Made by a program: the position numbers and the translations under genes | The notes under the pieces: model-generated | Told to the model about the DNA's origin: nothing | What the model saw: only the letters and a program-made list of their open reading frames with translations | Databases searched by the model: none | Origin: [Clostridium] clostridioforme AGR2157 | Lineage (GTDB): Bacteria; Bacillota; Clostridia; Lachnospirales; Lachnospiraceae | Assembly: GCF_000424325.1 (NCBI RefSeq) | Contig: NZ_AUJR01000003.1 | Coordinates: 124,001-188,000, forward strand | Reading direction: 5' to 3' | Length of the DNA: 64,000 nucleotides | Part shown: one piece after another, positions 41,774 to 51,157 of the stretch | Layout: every line of letters starts with the position of its first letter | Position numbering within the stretch: position 1 is the first letter of the stretch

Positions 41774-42202
41774 ATGGGAGATTTAAGTAGTTTTTTAGCA
41801 CAGAACGCATTGAAGGCAGAAAATGAAATGTATGTGGTTTCAAAGCGTTTCCTTGGAACCGATAGGAAACCGATGAAATGGGAGATACAGGCCATTACAT
41901 CAACGGAGGATGAGACAATCAGAAAAGAATGCACCAAGAGGGTTCCGGTGGTCGGAAAGAAAGGCCAGTTTACACAGGAGACGGATTACAATTTGTACCT
42001 TGGAAGGCTTGCATCCAGGTGCACAGTGTTCCCAAACCTAAATGATAAAGAGCTACAGGACTCGTATCATGTGATGGGAGCTGATGCACTTTTGAAGGCA
42101 ATGCTGACTGCCGGCGAATATGCAAACTATTTAGAAAAGGTACAGGAAGTGAATGGGTTTGATGTATCAATGGACGAACTGGTGAATGAAGCAAAAAACT
42201 AA
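41774..42202 (+). CDS. Tail assembly chaperone, short form (XkdN-like)
   Basis: 142 aa between tube and tape measure genes, the place of lambda gpG. The last two sense codons before TAA form a slippery heptamer (A AAA AAC, 42193-42199), so a fraction of ribosomes should shift -1 into the next frame. It binds the tape measure during tail assembly. Confidence 0.88.
   Translation: MGDLSSFLAQNALKAENEMYVVSKRFLGTDRKPMKWEIQAITSTEDETIRKECTKRVPVVGKKGQFTQETDYNLYLGRLASRCTVFPNLNDKELQDSYHVMGADALLKAMLTAGEYANYLEKVQEVNGFDVSMDELVNEAKN
42193..42199 (+). promoter_or_regulatory. -1 programmed frameshift site
   Basis: A-AAA-AAC in the correct phase (GCA AAA AAC TAA). After slipping, the frame is CTA ATT GAT GGA GGC GAT ATG, which enters the gene at 42217 without a stop. 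This is the conserved G/G-T arrangement of tailed phages. Confidence 0.85.
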
Positions 42203-42216
42203 TTGATGGAGGCGAT

Positions 42217-42384
42217 ATGGAAGCAAATATCGCCTACTATTGTCTCCACAAATTACATCGATGGCCCCACGAATTCTTGGCACTTGACAGATATGAGAAG
42301 GCTATTGTGATTGCAGCCGTGGAAATGAAACTGGAAAAAGATAGGAAAGAGGCCCAGAAGTTAAAAAGGGGAAAGAAACGGTAG
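42217..42384 (+). CDS. Tail chaperone frameshift extension (T part)
   Basis: 55 codons from ATG, but continuous from 42199 in the -1 frame, so the main product is probably the fused long form (about 202 aa, 41774-42384). Basic C-terminus KKLKRGKKR-like (residues 45-55). It has its own GGAGG upstream, so independent translation is also possible. Confidence 0.8.
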   Translation: MEANIAYYCLHKLHRWPHEFLALDRYEKAIVIAAVEMKLEKDRKEAQKLKRGKKR

Positions 42385-42429
42385 TTTTTTTCTTAATAGT
42401 ATTTAAGATTCTGTGGGCCTCACAAAATA

Positions 42430-43524
42430 TTAGCCATGAAGAATATCGAATGTATGTTGCTGCATAGAAGTTAATAGCTTGCATTGCATCTCTTGCAATG
42501 TGGATAAGATTTCGGATTTTGAAATATGGCTGCTATCTGTTATACGCATAAAGAGATCTGCACTTTTGGAAATAGCAACTCCAAAAAATTCTCCAAGAAT
42601 AACGCATGCCTTTAACTGAAGTTCATAAGGCTTTAAAACTTTAGGAATGAAGTCCGTGTCATGTTCAAGAAAATTTGTATAAAGCTGAAGCTTGAAGCTG
42701 GAAAGGCCTTTTTCATACTCTTGTTTCCAATTCATTCCAATACCTCTTGGAATAGTTTTGTTCAGTTCATTTTCACAAACTAATTTATATGCCTCATTTA
42801 TATTGTTTTTGAAAATACATTCCAAACAATGATCCTCTAATTCAAGGTTCTTTGTCATTGATTTTGGTAAACCAGCTATGGCCTCTTTTCCTTTGCTGGT
42901 TAGCATATACCTCTTGTTTTTGTCGTTAAGACTGGCAGAAAGCTGATCAATCGAAATATTTGTTTTTATACGTTGAATAAGTTCAGCTTTTTTACCTGAA
43001 ACGCTAAGCCCGGATTGTTTTAAAATGGATTTGAGCTCAACGACGGTTAAATAGTCCAGATCCGCGAAAGAGTCAGATATTTGTAGGTAATTATTTACTA
43101 ATAGTTTGGTCATGGTGGTTTCGAAATTCAATGAATACTCGTAAACCCAGTAGGCGTATACAGTTGGATTTTCAATACTTTGTTCACTCATTTGTTTTAA
43201 AAAATACTTTTCTACAGAGGATAACGGGGAGGTATCCACGTTTTTAGTATTTAGCTCAAAGGGATTGAAATTGTGAACACGCTGCTGACGTTCATCGTAT
43301 AATCGATTGGAGCGCTCTTGCGCTATACGGTCTAACTCGTCAATAGTAGCACTATTAGTCAACGCTGTTTCCTCAATGATTTGGTGTGTAATTTGTCGCT
43401 GGCTCAAGGAATTTTTACTTGTAAGGGGCGGACTTTGTGGAATTGGTTCTGGGTCTACATAGTTAGGTGGAGAATCAAGTTCCTCTTTGTTTTTCCCCTT
43501 AAATAAGTTAAATAAGTTAAACAT
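42430..43524 (-). CDS. SAP-domain cargo protein, inverted in the tail operon
   Basis: 364 aa from the ATG at 43524 (AGGAGG 9-10 nt upstream). A SAP-like motif lies near 156-190 (LTVVELKSILKQSGLSVSGK, then AELIQRI), a helix-extended-helix DNA-binding module. No nuclease or membrane motif is visible. It is opposite to the late genes, AT-rich and has its own promoter, so it is likely expressed in the lysogen. Found between the chaperone and tape measure genes; function unknown. Confidence 0.75.
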   Translation of the reverse strand: MFNLFNLFKGKNKEELDSPPNYVDPEPIPQSPPLTSKNSLSQRQITHQIIEETALTNSATIDELDRIAQERSNRLYDERQQRVHNFNPFELNTKNVDTSPLSSVEKYFLKQMSEQSIENPTVYAYWVYEYSLNFETTMTKLLVNNYLQISDSFADLDYLTVVELKSILKQSGLSVSGKKAELIQRIKTNISIDQLSASLNDKNKRYMLTSKGKEAIAGLPKSMTKNLELEDHCLECIFKNNINEAYKLVCENELNKTIPRGIGMNWKQEYEKGLSSFKLQLYTNFLEHDTDFIPKVLKPYELQLKACVILGEFFGVAISKSADLFMRITDSSHISKSEILSTLQEMQCKLLTSMQQHTFDILHG

Positions 43525-43544
43525 ATTTCGCACCTCCTTAAACT

Positions 43545-43573
43545 ATTTTACAATGAGCAAACTGTAAAGGCAA
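43545..43573 (-). promoter_or_regulatory. Promoter of the SAP-domain gene
   Basis: Minus strand TTGCCT (43568-43573), 17-bp spacer, TAAAAT (43545-43550), some 20 bp before the ATG of the leftward gene. Confidence 0.65.
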
Positions 43574-43719
43574 GATAATCTAGTAAGAGTTTTTTTAACG
43601 CTTTAGTGACAAGGATAACGCGTTATGTTGACATATAAGCTCAGCAGATTCAAAAAATATTACCAGAACATCGTTCGTTGATAGGTGTTCTGTATATAGC
43701 AAGAAGGGAGAGTGATGAA

Positions 43720-45801
43720 ATGGCAACGATACAGTCATCCCTTAAACTCTATGACGGAATGACAGGCCCGCTACGCGCAATATCTAATGCCATGAACATA
43801 ACCATCAGTACGTTTGAATCAATGCAGACGGCGTCCGAACACGCACTGGATGTGGCCGCTTTACAGAGCGCCCGCGAAGAACTCGCAAGAGTAAACGTGT
43901 CAGTTGACCAGATGGAGCGAAGTATACAGATGGCAGGGCAGTCGCAGGATAAATTTAACAAGAAAATGCAGGACGGGAATGGCATTGCCAATGGGCTGGG
44001 GATGAAGATAAAACAATTCGTAGGGGCCTACGCAGGTATTCAAGGGATTAGGATGGCGGTCAATTTTGTATCGGATACCATCTCACTGCAAAATGTCCAG
44101 AATGAGGCGGAAACAAAACTGGAGAGTATCATGCGACAGCGTATGGGAGCCAGCCCTGCAGAGATACAGTCAGTAAAGGCGCTAACAGCAGCACAACAGG
44201 GACTGGGAGTGGTTGGGGACGAGGTACAGCTTTCAGGTGCCCAACAGTTGGCTACATTCCTTAGCTCCACGGATGCCTTAAACACACTGATACCTGCTAT
44301 GAACAACCTGGCTGTGCAGCAGAATGGGGTAAACGTAAGCACCCAGGATGCAATTGGAATCGGTAACATGATGGGAAAGGTGATGCAGGGTCAGGTTAGT
44401 GCACTTACACGGGTAGGTGTTACGTTTGATGCAGCACAGGAGAAAATATTAAAGTATGGAAATGAGCAGGAACGTGCGGCCACTCTTGCAGAGGTAATTA
44501 CAAATAATGTAAGTAATATGAACGCTATCATGGCAGCAACACCACAAGGTCAGATACAGCAAATGGCAAATACCTGGGGTGACATAAAAGAGACGGTTGG
44601 AGCAAAGTTATATCCTGCGGTTATGAGCTTTTTTACCGCACTCAATTCAAATATGCCGCAAGCAGAAAAGTTCCTAATGGGTATTGCAGGAGGTTTGAAT
44701 GTTGTAATCACAGTTCTTAGCTGGCTGATTTCTGGTGCCGGTGCCGTGGTGGGGGTCTTTCAGGATAACTGGCCGGTAATTGAGCCAGTTATTTGGGGGA
44801 TTATAGGAGCACTGATAGTATATAATGCGGTAATGGGGATAGGGTGGCTCACAACATTGAAGAATGCTGCCGCGCTCGCTTGGAAAACAATTTGTGATTG
44901 GGCGGAAACTGCGGCAATTATTGCGATGATAGTAGCCCAAGATGGATTAAATGCAGCACTACTGGCCTGCCCCATTACCTGGATAATTATAGGAATCATT
45001 GCACTTATAGCCATTATTTATTCAGCAGTGGCAGCGGTAAACAAGTGGAAGGGCACGACCATAAGCGCAACGGGCATCATTGCAGGAACTTTCGCCGTCT
45101 TAGGAGCACATATTATCAATACGTTTATCATACCAACCTGGAATATGATTGCAGCATTGGTGAATTTCTTCTATAACGCGTGGAATGACCTTGCGGCAGC
45201 GGTTAAGATACTGTTTCTTGATATGGCAAACTCTGTGATAGGTTACATGTCCAATATGGCCCACACCATTGAGGATATTATTAATAGGATTCCAGGCGTA
45301 CATGTAGACATAACATCTGGTCTGGATAGTTTTAAGAGCAAGATAGAGGACACAGCAGCAAAAGTTAAATCAGAAGCAAAGTGGAAGGAAATCGTCAGCG
45401 CTAAAGACTTTATTGACTATGGAGATGCTGCAAAGGCAGGTTATAAGTTTGGACAGGGCATAGATTCCAGGGTAAGTGGCTTGTTTGATGGTTCTGGGGA
45501 TTTCGGCATGGGAGGAGGTGCGCAAGGGGCATGGGAAGGTATTAATGAGAATGCTGGAAATACAGCAGGTAATACAGCAAAAATGGCTGATTCAATGGAT
45601 GTGATGGATGAGGAGCTGAAATACATGCGTGACGCCGCCGAGCAGGAAATCATCAATCGGTTCACCCTGGCTGAACTCAAGGTGGATGTCAAAAACAATA
45701 ACACCCTTACCAAAAAGACTGACTTTGATGATATGGGAAGGGCCTTGGCGGCGTTTACGGGAGAGTTCCTGGCATCCGCAGCGGAAGGAGGACATATCTG
45801 A
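43720..45801 (+). CDS. Tail tape measure protein (XkdO-like)
   Basis: 693 aa. An N-terminal coiled region, an Ala/Gln-rich part (about 140-300), then several hydrophobic helices (about 330-485) and a soluble end. It sets tail length; by the usual ~1.5 A per residue this suggests a tail of roughly 100 nm. The ATG at 43720 is preferred (GGGAG upstream; preceding codons are not protein-like). Confidence 0.9.
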   Translation: MATIQSSLKLYDGMTGPLRAISNAMNITISTFESMQTASEHALDVAALQSAREELARVNVSVDQMERSIQMAGQSQDKFNKKMQDGNGIANGLGMKIKQFVGAYAGIQGIRMAVNFVSDTISLQNVQNEAETKLESIMRQRMGASPAEIQSVKALTAAQQGLGVVGDEVQLSGAQQLATFLSSTDALNTLIPAMNNLAVQQNGVNVSTQDAIGIGNMMGKVMQGQVSALTRVGVTFDAAQEKILKYGNEQERAATLAEVITNNVSNMNAIMAATPQGQIQQMANTWGDIKETVGAKLYPAVMSFFTALNSNMPQAEKFLMGIAGGLNVVITVLSWLISGAGAVVGVFQDNWPVIEPVIWGIIGALIVYNAVMGIGWLTTLKNAAALAWKTICDWAETAAIIAMIVAQDGLNAALLACPITWIIIGIIALIAIIYSAVAAVNKWKGTTISATGIIAGTFAVLGAHIINTFIIPTWNMIAALVNFFYNAWNDLAAAVKILFLDMANSVIGYMSNMAHTIEDIINRIPGVHVDITSGLDSFKSKIEDTAAKVKSEAKWKEIVSAKDFIDYGDAAKAGYKFGQGIDSRVSGLFDGSGDFGMGGGAQGAWEGINENAGNTAGNTAKMADSMDVMDEELKYMRDAAEQEIINRFTLAELKVDVKNNNTLTKKTDFDDMGRALAAFTGEFLASAAEGGHI

Positions 45802-46451
45802 TGGCATACGAGGTATACATAGATGACATGCTCCTTCCCATTCCGCCGCAGAAAATCCCAATCAAGTATCCCGGTCAGAATGAGACAGCCACTCTTATTA
45901 ACGGAGAGGAAATAAATATAACCCGTCCCCCGGGCCTGGCGGAAATCAGCATTGACGTGGTCCTGCCCCAGATGGACTATCCATGTGCCATGTGGGACGG
46001 GAGTGTGGAAGATGCGGAGGAGTTCATCAGCCGCTTACAGGACCTTAAGGAGAGCGGTGATACCTTTGAATTCATTGTCATCCGTGATTCTTTTGACACC
46101 AACATGGACGTGACCCTGGAGGACTACAAAGTGTCGGATGATGTGAAGGAGGGACTGGATTTGTTGGTATCCATCACCATGAAGGAGGCCAGGCATTATG
46201 GGACCAAAATCATGAATTTTGCCATAGTCCCAGAACAGCCGATACCGGCAGCGGCATCACCAGAACCGGAACGCCCGGCAGCGCGGCCACAAGTAAAAAC
46301 ATATACCGTAAAATCGGGTGACTGTCTGTGGAACATTGCAAAGAAGCAGCTGGGGGATGGAAGCCGGTGGAAGGAGATTCATAATTTAAACCTGGATAAG
46401 ATTAGCAACCCAAACTTAATTCACGCTGACCTGGTGCTGGTGATGCCATAA
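45801..46451 (+). CDS. LysM baseplate/tail protein (XkdP-like)
   Basis: 216 aa. A C-terminal LysM domain (TYTVKSGDCLWNIAKKQLGD, about 165-184, to the end) binds peptidoglycan and forms the hub base. Its ATG overlaps the tape measure stop. Confidence 0.9.
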   Translation: MAYEVYIDDMLLPIPPQKIPIKYPGQNETATLINGEEINITRPPGLAEISIDVVLPQMDYPCAMWDGSVEDAEEFISRLQDLKESGDTFEFIVIRDSFDTNMDVTLEDYKVSDDVKEGLDLLVSITMKEARHYGTKIMNFAIVPEQPIPAAASPEPERPAARPQVKTYTVKSGDCLWNIAKKQLGDGSRWKEIHNLNLDKISNPNLIHADLVLVMP

Positions 46452-46463
46452 GGAGTTGAGACA

Positions 46464-47423
46464 ATGAATGTGCATGTATATATACAAAACAGACAGACCG
46501 TCTATGAGCCGGCAGTGGAAGGGAGCATAACCTGGGAGACCCAACGCAAGGGGCAGCCAGGAAAATGCTCCTTCTCCATTATATCAGATGGGAAACTGAA
46601 AATCGAAGAGGGGAACGCCGTCCGGCTGGATGTGAATGGGAAACCCACGTTCTTCGGTTTTATCTTTGAGCGGAGCTGGGGCAGTGACGGGGAGGTCAAG
46701 GTCACGGCCTATGACCAGCTCCGGTACCTTAAGAATAAGGATAGCTACAACTATGAAAGTAAGACAGCAGGTGAGGTCATCCAGATGATTGCCGGGGACT
46801 TCAATCTGCAGACAGGTACACTGGAGGATACTGGCTACCCGATACCTTCCAGGAATGAGCCGGATACGGCACTGTTCGATATTATCCTGAATGCCCTGGA
46901 CCTGACCATGATGGCAACAGGGAAGATGTTCGTGCTGTATGACGATGTCGGGAAACTAACTCTCAGGAATGTAGAGGATATGAAGCTCAATGTGATGATT
47001 GATGATGAAACGGCTCAGGACTATGACTTCACGGTGAGTATTGATAAGGATACCTACAACCAAATCAAGCTTTTCCGCGATAACGATGATACAAATAAAC
47101 GAGATGTTTTTATGACAAAACATACGGAAAATATTAACAAATGGGGCGTCCTGCAGATGAGCGAGTCCCTGGACAAGGGGGTGGACGGTCAGAAGGTAGC
47201 GGAGACGTATCTGGGCCTGTACAACCGTCCATCCAAAAGCTTATCTATCAAGAAAGCATTCGGGGATATCAAGGTACGGGCCGGATGCCTTATACCTGTG
47301 TTCCTGGATGTGAAGGACATGCAGCTCAGAAACTATCTGCTGGTGGAAGCGGTCACACATTCGATTGATAAGGGAGTCCATACCATGGACCTAACATTGA
47401 AAGGGGCTGGAATAAGTGGATAA
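46464..47423 (+). CDS. Baseplate hub protein (XkdQ/gpD-like)
   Basis: 319 aa. VEGSITWETQRKGQPGKCSF and later AETYLGLYNRPSKSLSIKKA are typical of XkdQ-type late control/hub proteins, structurally related to T4 gp27. It overlaps the next gene by 8 nt. Confidence 0.88.
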   Translation: MNVHVYIQNRQTVYEPAVEGSITWETQRKGQPGKCSFSIISDGKLKIEEGNAVRLDVNGKPTFFGFIFERSWGSDGEVKVTAYDQLRYLKNKDSYNYESKTAGEVIQMIAGDFNLQTGTLEDTGYPIPSRNEPDTALFDIILNALDLTMMATGKMFVLYDDVGKLTLRNVEDMKLNVMIDDETAQDYDFTVSIDKDTYNQIKLFRDNDDTNKRDVFMTKHTENINKWGVLQMSESLDKGVDGQKVAETYLGLYNRPSKSLSIKKAFGDIKVRAGCLIPVFLDVKDMQLRNYLLVEAVTHSIDKGVHTMDLTLKGAGISG

Positions 47424-47727
47424 TGATTGGATTGAGAACTTACGGAACATTTCACGGCAGGCAGAGGAGGCGGCAAAACCGTGCAACGTACTCACAGGGA
47501 CTGTGACAGGGACGTCTCCGGTGGCAGTGCAGATAGATCAGAAAATAACCGTCACAGCCAGCCAGCTGCTCATACCGCGGTATCTGACGGACCATGTGGA
47601 ACAGATGTCAATTCCGGGAGTGGGTGATGTTGCGGTCACGGTGAAGAATGCCCTGAAAGGCGGTGAGGCGGTTATATTGGTACAAAAACGAGGGGCGCAG
47701 CAGTATCTTGTGGTGGACCGGTATTGA
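47416..47727 (+). CDS. XkdR-like baseplate protein (DUF2577)
   Basis: 103 aa. IDQKITVTASQLLIPRYLTD with GDVAVTVKNALKGGEAV fits the DUF2577/XkdR family. Part of the baseplate cluster. Confidence 0.82.
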   Translation: MDNDWIENLRNISRQAEEAAKPCNVLTGTVTGTSPVAVQIDQKITVTASQLLIPRYLTDHVEQMSIPGVGDVAVTVKNALKGGEAVILVQKRGAQQYLVVDRY

Positions 47728-47743
47728 TAAGGAGGTGTTTGAG

Positions 47744-48145
47744 ATGCTGCCGAAGACGGGAGACATTTTAAGAGCGGATTTTACTATCCGAAAACAGCCG
47801 TCAAAGACATATAGATTGAAGGATGGAAGGGTGATAGGGAATGTGGACGGGATAGAGGCCGTAAAGCAGTCCATGTTCTGTATTCTGAATACAGAGCGGT
47901 TTGAACACATCGTTTACAGTTGGAACTATGGTAGGGAGTTCACAGACTTGTATGGCGGGTCAATGGGTGTGTTGGAGTCTAAGATTAAAAAGCGGATTAA
48001 GGAAGCACTGATGCAGGATGACCGGATCCGGAGCGTCGGGGCTTTTTCTTTTACACGAAATGGAAAGCAAGTTGTGGTAGCCTTTACCGTTTCCAGTGAT
48101 GTGGGAGTGTTCGCAGCAGAAAAGGAGGTGGTTGTAAGTGTATGA
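47744..48145 (+). CDS. XkdS-like baseplate protein (DUF2634/gp25-like)
   Basis: 133 aa from ATG 47744 (AAGGAGGTG upstream). KTYRLKDGRVIGNVDGIEAV and IVYSWNYGREF are family hallmarks; gp25-like proteins link sheath to baseplate. Confidence 0.87.
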   Translation: MLPKTGDILRADFTIRKQPSKTYRLKDGRVIGNVDGIEAVKQSMFCILNTERFEHIVYSWNYGREFTDLYGGSMGVLESKIKKRIKEALMQDDRIRSVGAFSFTRNGKQVVVAFTVSSDVGVFAAEKEVVVSV

Positions 48146-49193
48146 AAACGTAACATATGAGGAAATCTTGAAGCGTATGTTGGACCGGGTTCCAAGTGAT
48201 GTTGACAAACGGGAAGGGTCAATCATTTATGATGCATTGGCTCCGTCTGCGGTGGAGATGCAACTAATGTACACAGAATTACATGCAGTTTTGAATGAAT
48301 TGTTCGCGGATACGGCTAGCCGTGAGTTTTTAATCAAGCGAGCATCAGAGCGTGGCCTGCATCCGAAAGAGGCCACATATGCAGTACTTAAAGGTGAATT
48401 TGACACGGATATACCTATTGGCAGCCGTTTTTCGTTGGAGACGTTGAACTATGTGACAGTTGAACGTATTGCTCAAGGGCAGTATATAATGCAGTGTGAG
48501 ACTATAGGTACAGCAGGGAACACGCTGTTTGGGCCGCTCATACCAATTGAGTATATCAGAGGGCTGTCACGGGCAGAACTGACAGAATTACTGATTCCAG
48601 GAGAGGACGAGGAGGGGACGGAACAGCTCCGGCACCGTTATTTTGACAGTCTGTATTCACAAGCTTTTGGTGGGAATATTGCGGATTACCGTGAAAAGGT
48701 GAATGGCATATCTGGTGTGGGAGGTGTCAAGGTATATCCGGCCTGGGATGGAGGAGGGACCGTGAAGCTGGTAATCATCAACTCGGAATATGGAATCCCG
48801 TCAAATGAACTAATCCAGGCAGTAAAGGATGTGATTGACCCAGCTCCGGATACAGGGGCGGGATATGGCCTGGCACCCATTGGTCACACAGTTACCGTAG
48901 AGGGGGCAGCAGAAGAGAGGGTTTCCATCATATCCACCATTGTCTATCAGGCGGGCTACAACTTTGAGAGGTGCAGAGAGGATATTTTTCAGGCAATTGA
49001 TACATATCTTCATGAACTGAACATGGCATGGCAGGATGATGCTCAGACAGTTGTGAGGGTGTCACGAATTGAGGGACGCCTGTTGGACATCGAAGGTATT
49101 GTGGATGTTTATGATACAAAGATTAATGGAAGTCCCGGCAATCATGTACTCTCTTCCAGTTCAATCGCAGTAAGGGGGGATATAAGTGGATGA
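48138..49193 (+). CDS. Baseplate J-like protein (XkdT)
   Basis: 351 aa from GTG 48138. RVPSDVDKREGSIIYDALAP and SQAFGGNIADYREKVNGISG are clear baseplate J/gp47 signatures. Forms the wedge; overlaps both neighbours by 8 nt. Confidence 0.93.
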   Translation: MYENVTYEEILKRMLDRVPSDVDKREGSIIYDALAPSAVEMQLMYTELHAVLNELFADTASREFLIKRASERGLHPKEATYAVLKGEFDTDIPIGSRFSLETLNYVTVERIAQGQYIMQCETIGTAGNTLFGPLIPIEYIRGLSRAELTELLIPGEDEEGTEQLRHRYFDSLYSQAFGGNIADYREKVNGISGVGGVKVYPAWDGGGTVKLVIINSEYGIPSNELIQAVKDVIDPAPDTGAGYGLAPIGHTVTVEGAAEERVSIISTIVYQAGYNFERCREDIFQAIDTYLHELNMAWQDDAQTVVRVSRIEGRLLDIEGIVDVYDTKINGSPGNHVLSSSSIAVRGDISG

Positions 49194-50274
49194 TAAGGGT
49201 GGGCAGTCAGGACGGGTACTGGATTTAGCCAGGTATGTCCCGGATTTCCTGCGGGAAGTAAAGGAATTCAGACAGCTATACGGGGCGCAGGAAGGTGAGT
49301 TGAGACGGCTGTATGGCAATGTGGATGCGCTGTGGAAGGACAGCCTGATTCCTGCTGCCACGATTCAGGGGATTAAACGCTATGAGTTGATGCTAGGACT
49401 AAAACCATATCCGGGAGACACACTGGAAGAACGTAGAGCTGCAGTTGCGCTCAAATGGAACCAACAGCTTCCTTACACACTTCCCCGTCTAAAGGAACGC
49501 CTAGAGGTAATCGTGGGGAACGATGGGTATGTCTTGTGGGTGAGAGGCAAGACATATGAGTTGGAGTTGTGGATTGTTGAGCAGCCGTGTCGTGTATTAC
49601 AGGAACTTCGGGACATGACGCGTCAGATGATACCGGCCAACCTGTTGTTCATTTTTGCTGGTCTGTACCCAATAGAGATACCGGCCAATACAGCCACATC
49701 AGGTAGGTTGGAACTGATTTCCGATTTCTATGCCCGATATAACCGTGAGTTCTTGTACTTGGATGGAACCTGGGAATTGGACGGGACTTATTTACTCAAT
49801 GGGTACAAGGCGGCAGGACTGGATCTGTATCCCTTTGAGATGGTAATCAGGGATAGCCTCTCGGTAAGCAATGCAGTGGACGGCAGGGCAGTCGGTATGA
49901 TATCAGAGGCATTCAAGGAAATGAAGGTCCATCCTGTATTACGGCTACTGTCATCCATGTCGGCGAGGCTCAGAACGGATGTGCAGCAATGGCTTAAAGG
50001 CCACACGGCAGTCCCAATAGATGCAGGTATGCGGACTGCCTGTCAGTCTGACGCTACGGCGTATCAAAAGACGAGGGAAGTGCTGACGCTACACGGTGAC
50101 GGACAGGCAAATGCCTCCATATGTTCCGTGTCCGGTATAGTACAGCAGATATCTACCGGACCTGAGATGATTTGCAAGCTGACTGTCGAGAACGACCTAT
50201 GGTATCTGGATGGGACTTACCTGCTGGACGGAACCAAGCTATTAGACGCAGAAATATTTGAATATGAATTATGA
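49186..50274 (+). CDS. XkdU-like tail protein (DUF2313) with C-terminal extension
   Basis: 362 aa from GTG. The first ~170 residues match DUF2313/YmfQ (LMLGLKPYPGDTLEERRAAV). The rest adds two LDGTWELDGTYLLNG-like motifs (about 190-205 and 345-357), which suggests a fibre attachment or repeated module; longer than the ~200-aa family norm. Confidence 0.82.
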   Translation: MDDKGGQSGRVLDLARYVPDFLREVKEFRQLYGAQEGELRRLYGNVDALWKDSLIPAATIQGIKRYELMLGLKPYPGDTLEERRAAVALKWNQQLPYTLPRLKERLEVIVGNDGYVLWVRGKTYELELWIVEQPCRVLQELRDMTRQMIPANLLFIFAGLYPIEIPANTATSGRLELISDFYARYNREFLYLDGTWELDGTYLLNGYKAAGLDLYPFEMVIRDSLSVSNAVDGRAVGMISEAFKEMKVHPVLRLLSSMSARLRTDVQQWLKGHTAVPIDAGMRTACQSDATAYQKTREVLTLHGDGQANASICSVSGIVQQISTGPEMICKLTVENDLWYLDGTYLLDGTKLLDAEIFEYEL

Positions 50275-50291
50275 AAGGATGGTAAGACAAT

Positions 50292-50678
50292 ATGGCACAA
50301 GGAATAATCACAGAGATAGGACGTAAGAAGCTGTGCAGGTCACATGCAGGGGACCAGATACTGCCAGCAATCACCCAGATGGCCTTCGGGTCTGGCGGTG
50401 TAGATGCGGATGGGAATGTTATTGAGACAACCGGAACAGAGACGGCTCTTAAGGCAGAACTGCTTAAGAAGGATATCGACAGCCACAACTATACGGATGA
50501 TAAGGAGACCACTTGCCGGTACACGGTGCGACTTGGGAAAGCGGAGCTGGCCAATCAGAATATATCCGAACAGGGGTTGTTTGACTCAGACGGGGACCTG
50601 ATTGCGTATAAGACATTCCTGCCAAAAGGCAAGGATGATGACATGGAGTTCATTTTTGACATGGACGAGGTATTTTAA
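50292..50678 (+). CDS. Tail fibre/collar N-terminal-type protein
   Basis: 128 aa. The opening MAQGIITEIGRKKLCRSHAG is like gpH/DUF3751 fibre attachment domains; the protein is short, carrying only that domain. Confidence 0.75.
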   Translation: MAQGIITEIGRKKLCRSHAGDQILPAITQMAFGSGGVDADGNVIETTGTETALKAELLKKDIDSHNYTDDKETTCRYTVRLGKAELANQNISEQGLFDSDGDLIAYKTFLPKGKDDDMEFIFDMDEVF

Positions 50679-50689
50679 GGAGGCTAAGT

Positions 50690-51154
50690 ATGGCACAGTT
50701 ACCAATTACAGATAATCCGGCGTTCAGCCAGACCATGGAGCAGGTGACGACCAAGGACCGGGGAGCGCCTGATACCTTTAATCCACGGTATCAGGTACTG
50801 CTGGATAATGACAATTATCTTAAGAAAAAGGTCGAGCGTGCCGCCCTGAGGAATGACAAACAAATTACCATCCCTGCATTCACGCAGTCCGCTGCGCCAT
50901 ATACAGCAGACATAAAAGTGCAACATCTTAAGACAACAGATGCGATTGAGCTGTATGCGGGACTGATAAAGAGCGACAGCGAACTTACGGCGGAGCAGAA
51001 AGCAGAAAAAATAAAAATACGAAGAAAATACCTGAACATGATTGATGATGCAGAGTGTAATACAGATGGCATATTGACGGTAACCTCCTACAGCAAGAAA
51101 CCGGCCACGGAATTTGCTGTATGGTTAAGGGGTTGCTCAGCAGAGGAGGAATAG
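50690..51154 (+). CDS. Tail fibre-associated protein
   Basis: 154 aa between fibre genes. NPRYQVLLDNDNYLKKKVER resembles linker segments in phage fibres. RBS AAGGAGGCTAAG. Confidence 0.6.
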   Translation: MAQLPITDNPAFSQTMEQVTTKDRGAPDTFNPRYQVLLDNDNYLKKKVERAALRNDKQITIPAFTQSAAPYTADIKVQHLKTTDAIELYAGLIKSDSELTAEQKAEKIKIRRKYLNMIDDAECNTDGILTVTSYSKKPATEFAVWLRGCSAEEE

Positions 51155-51157
51155 AGA

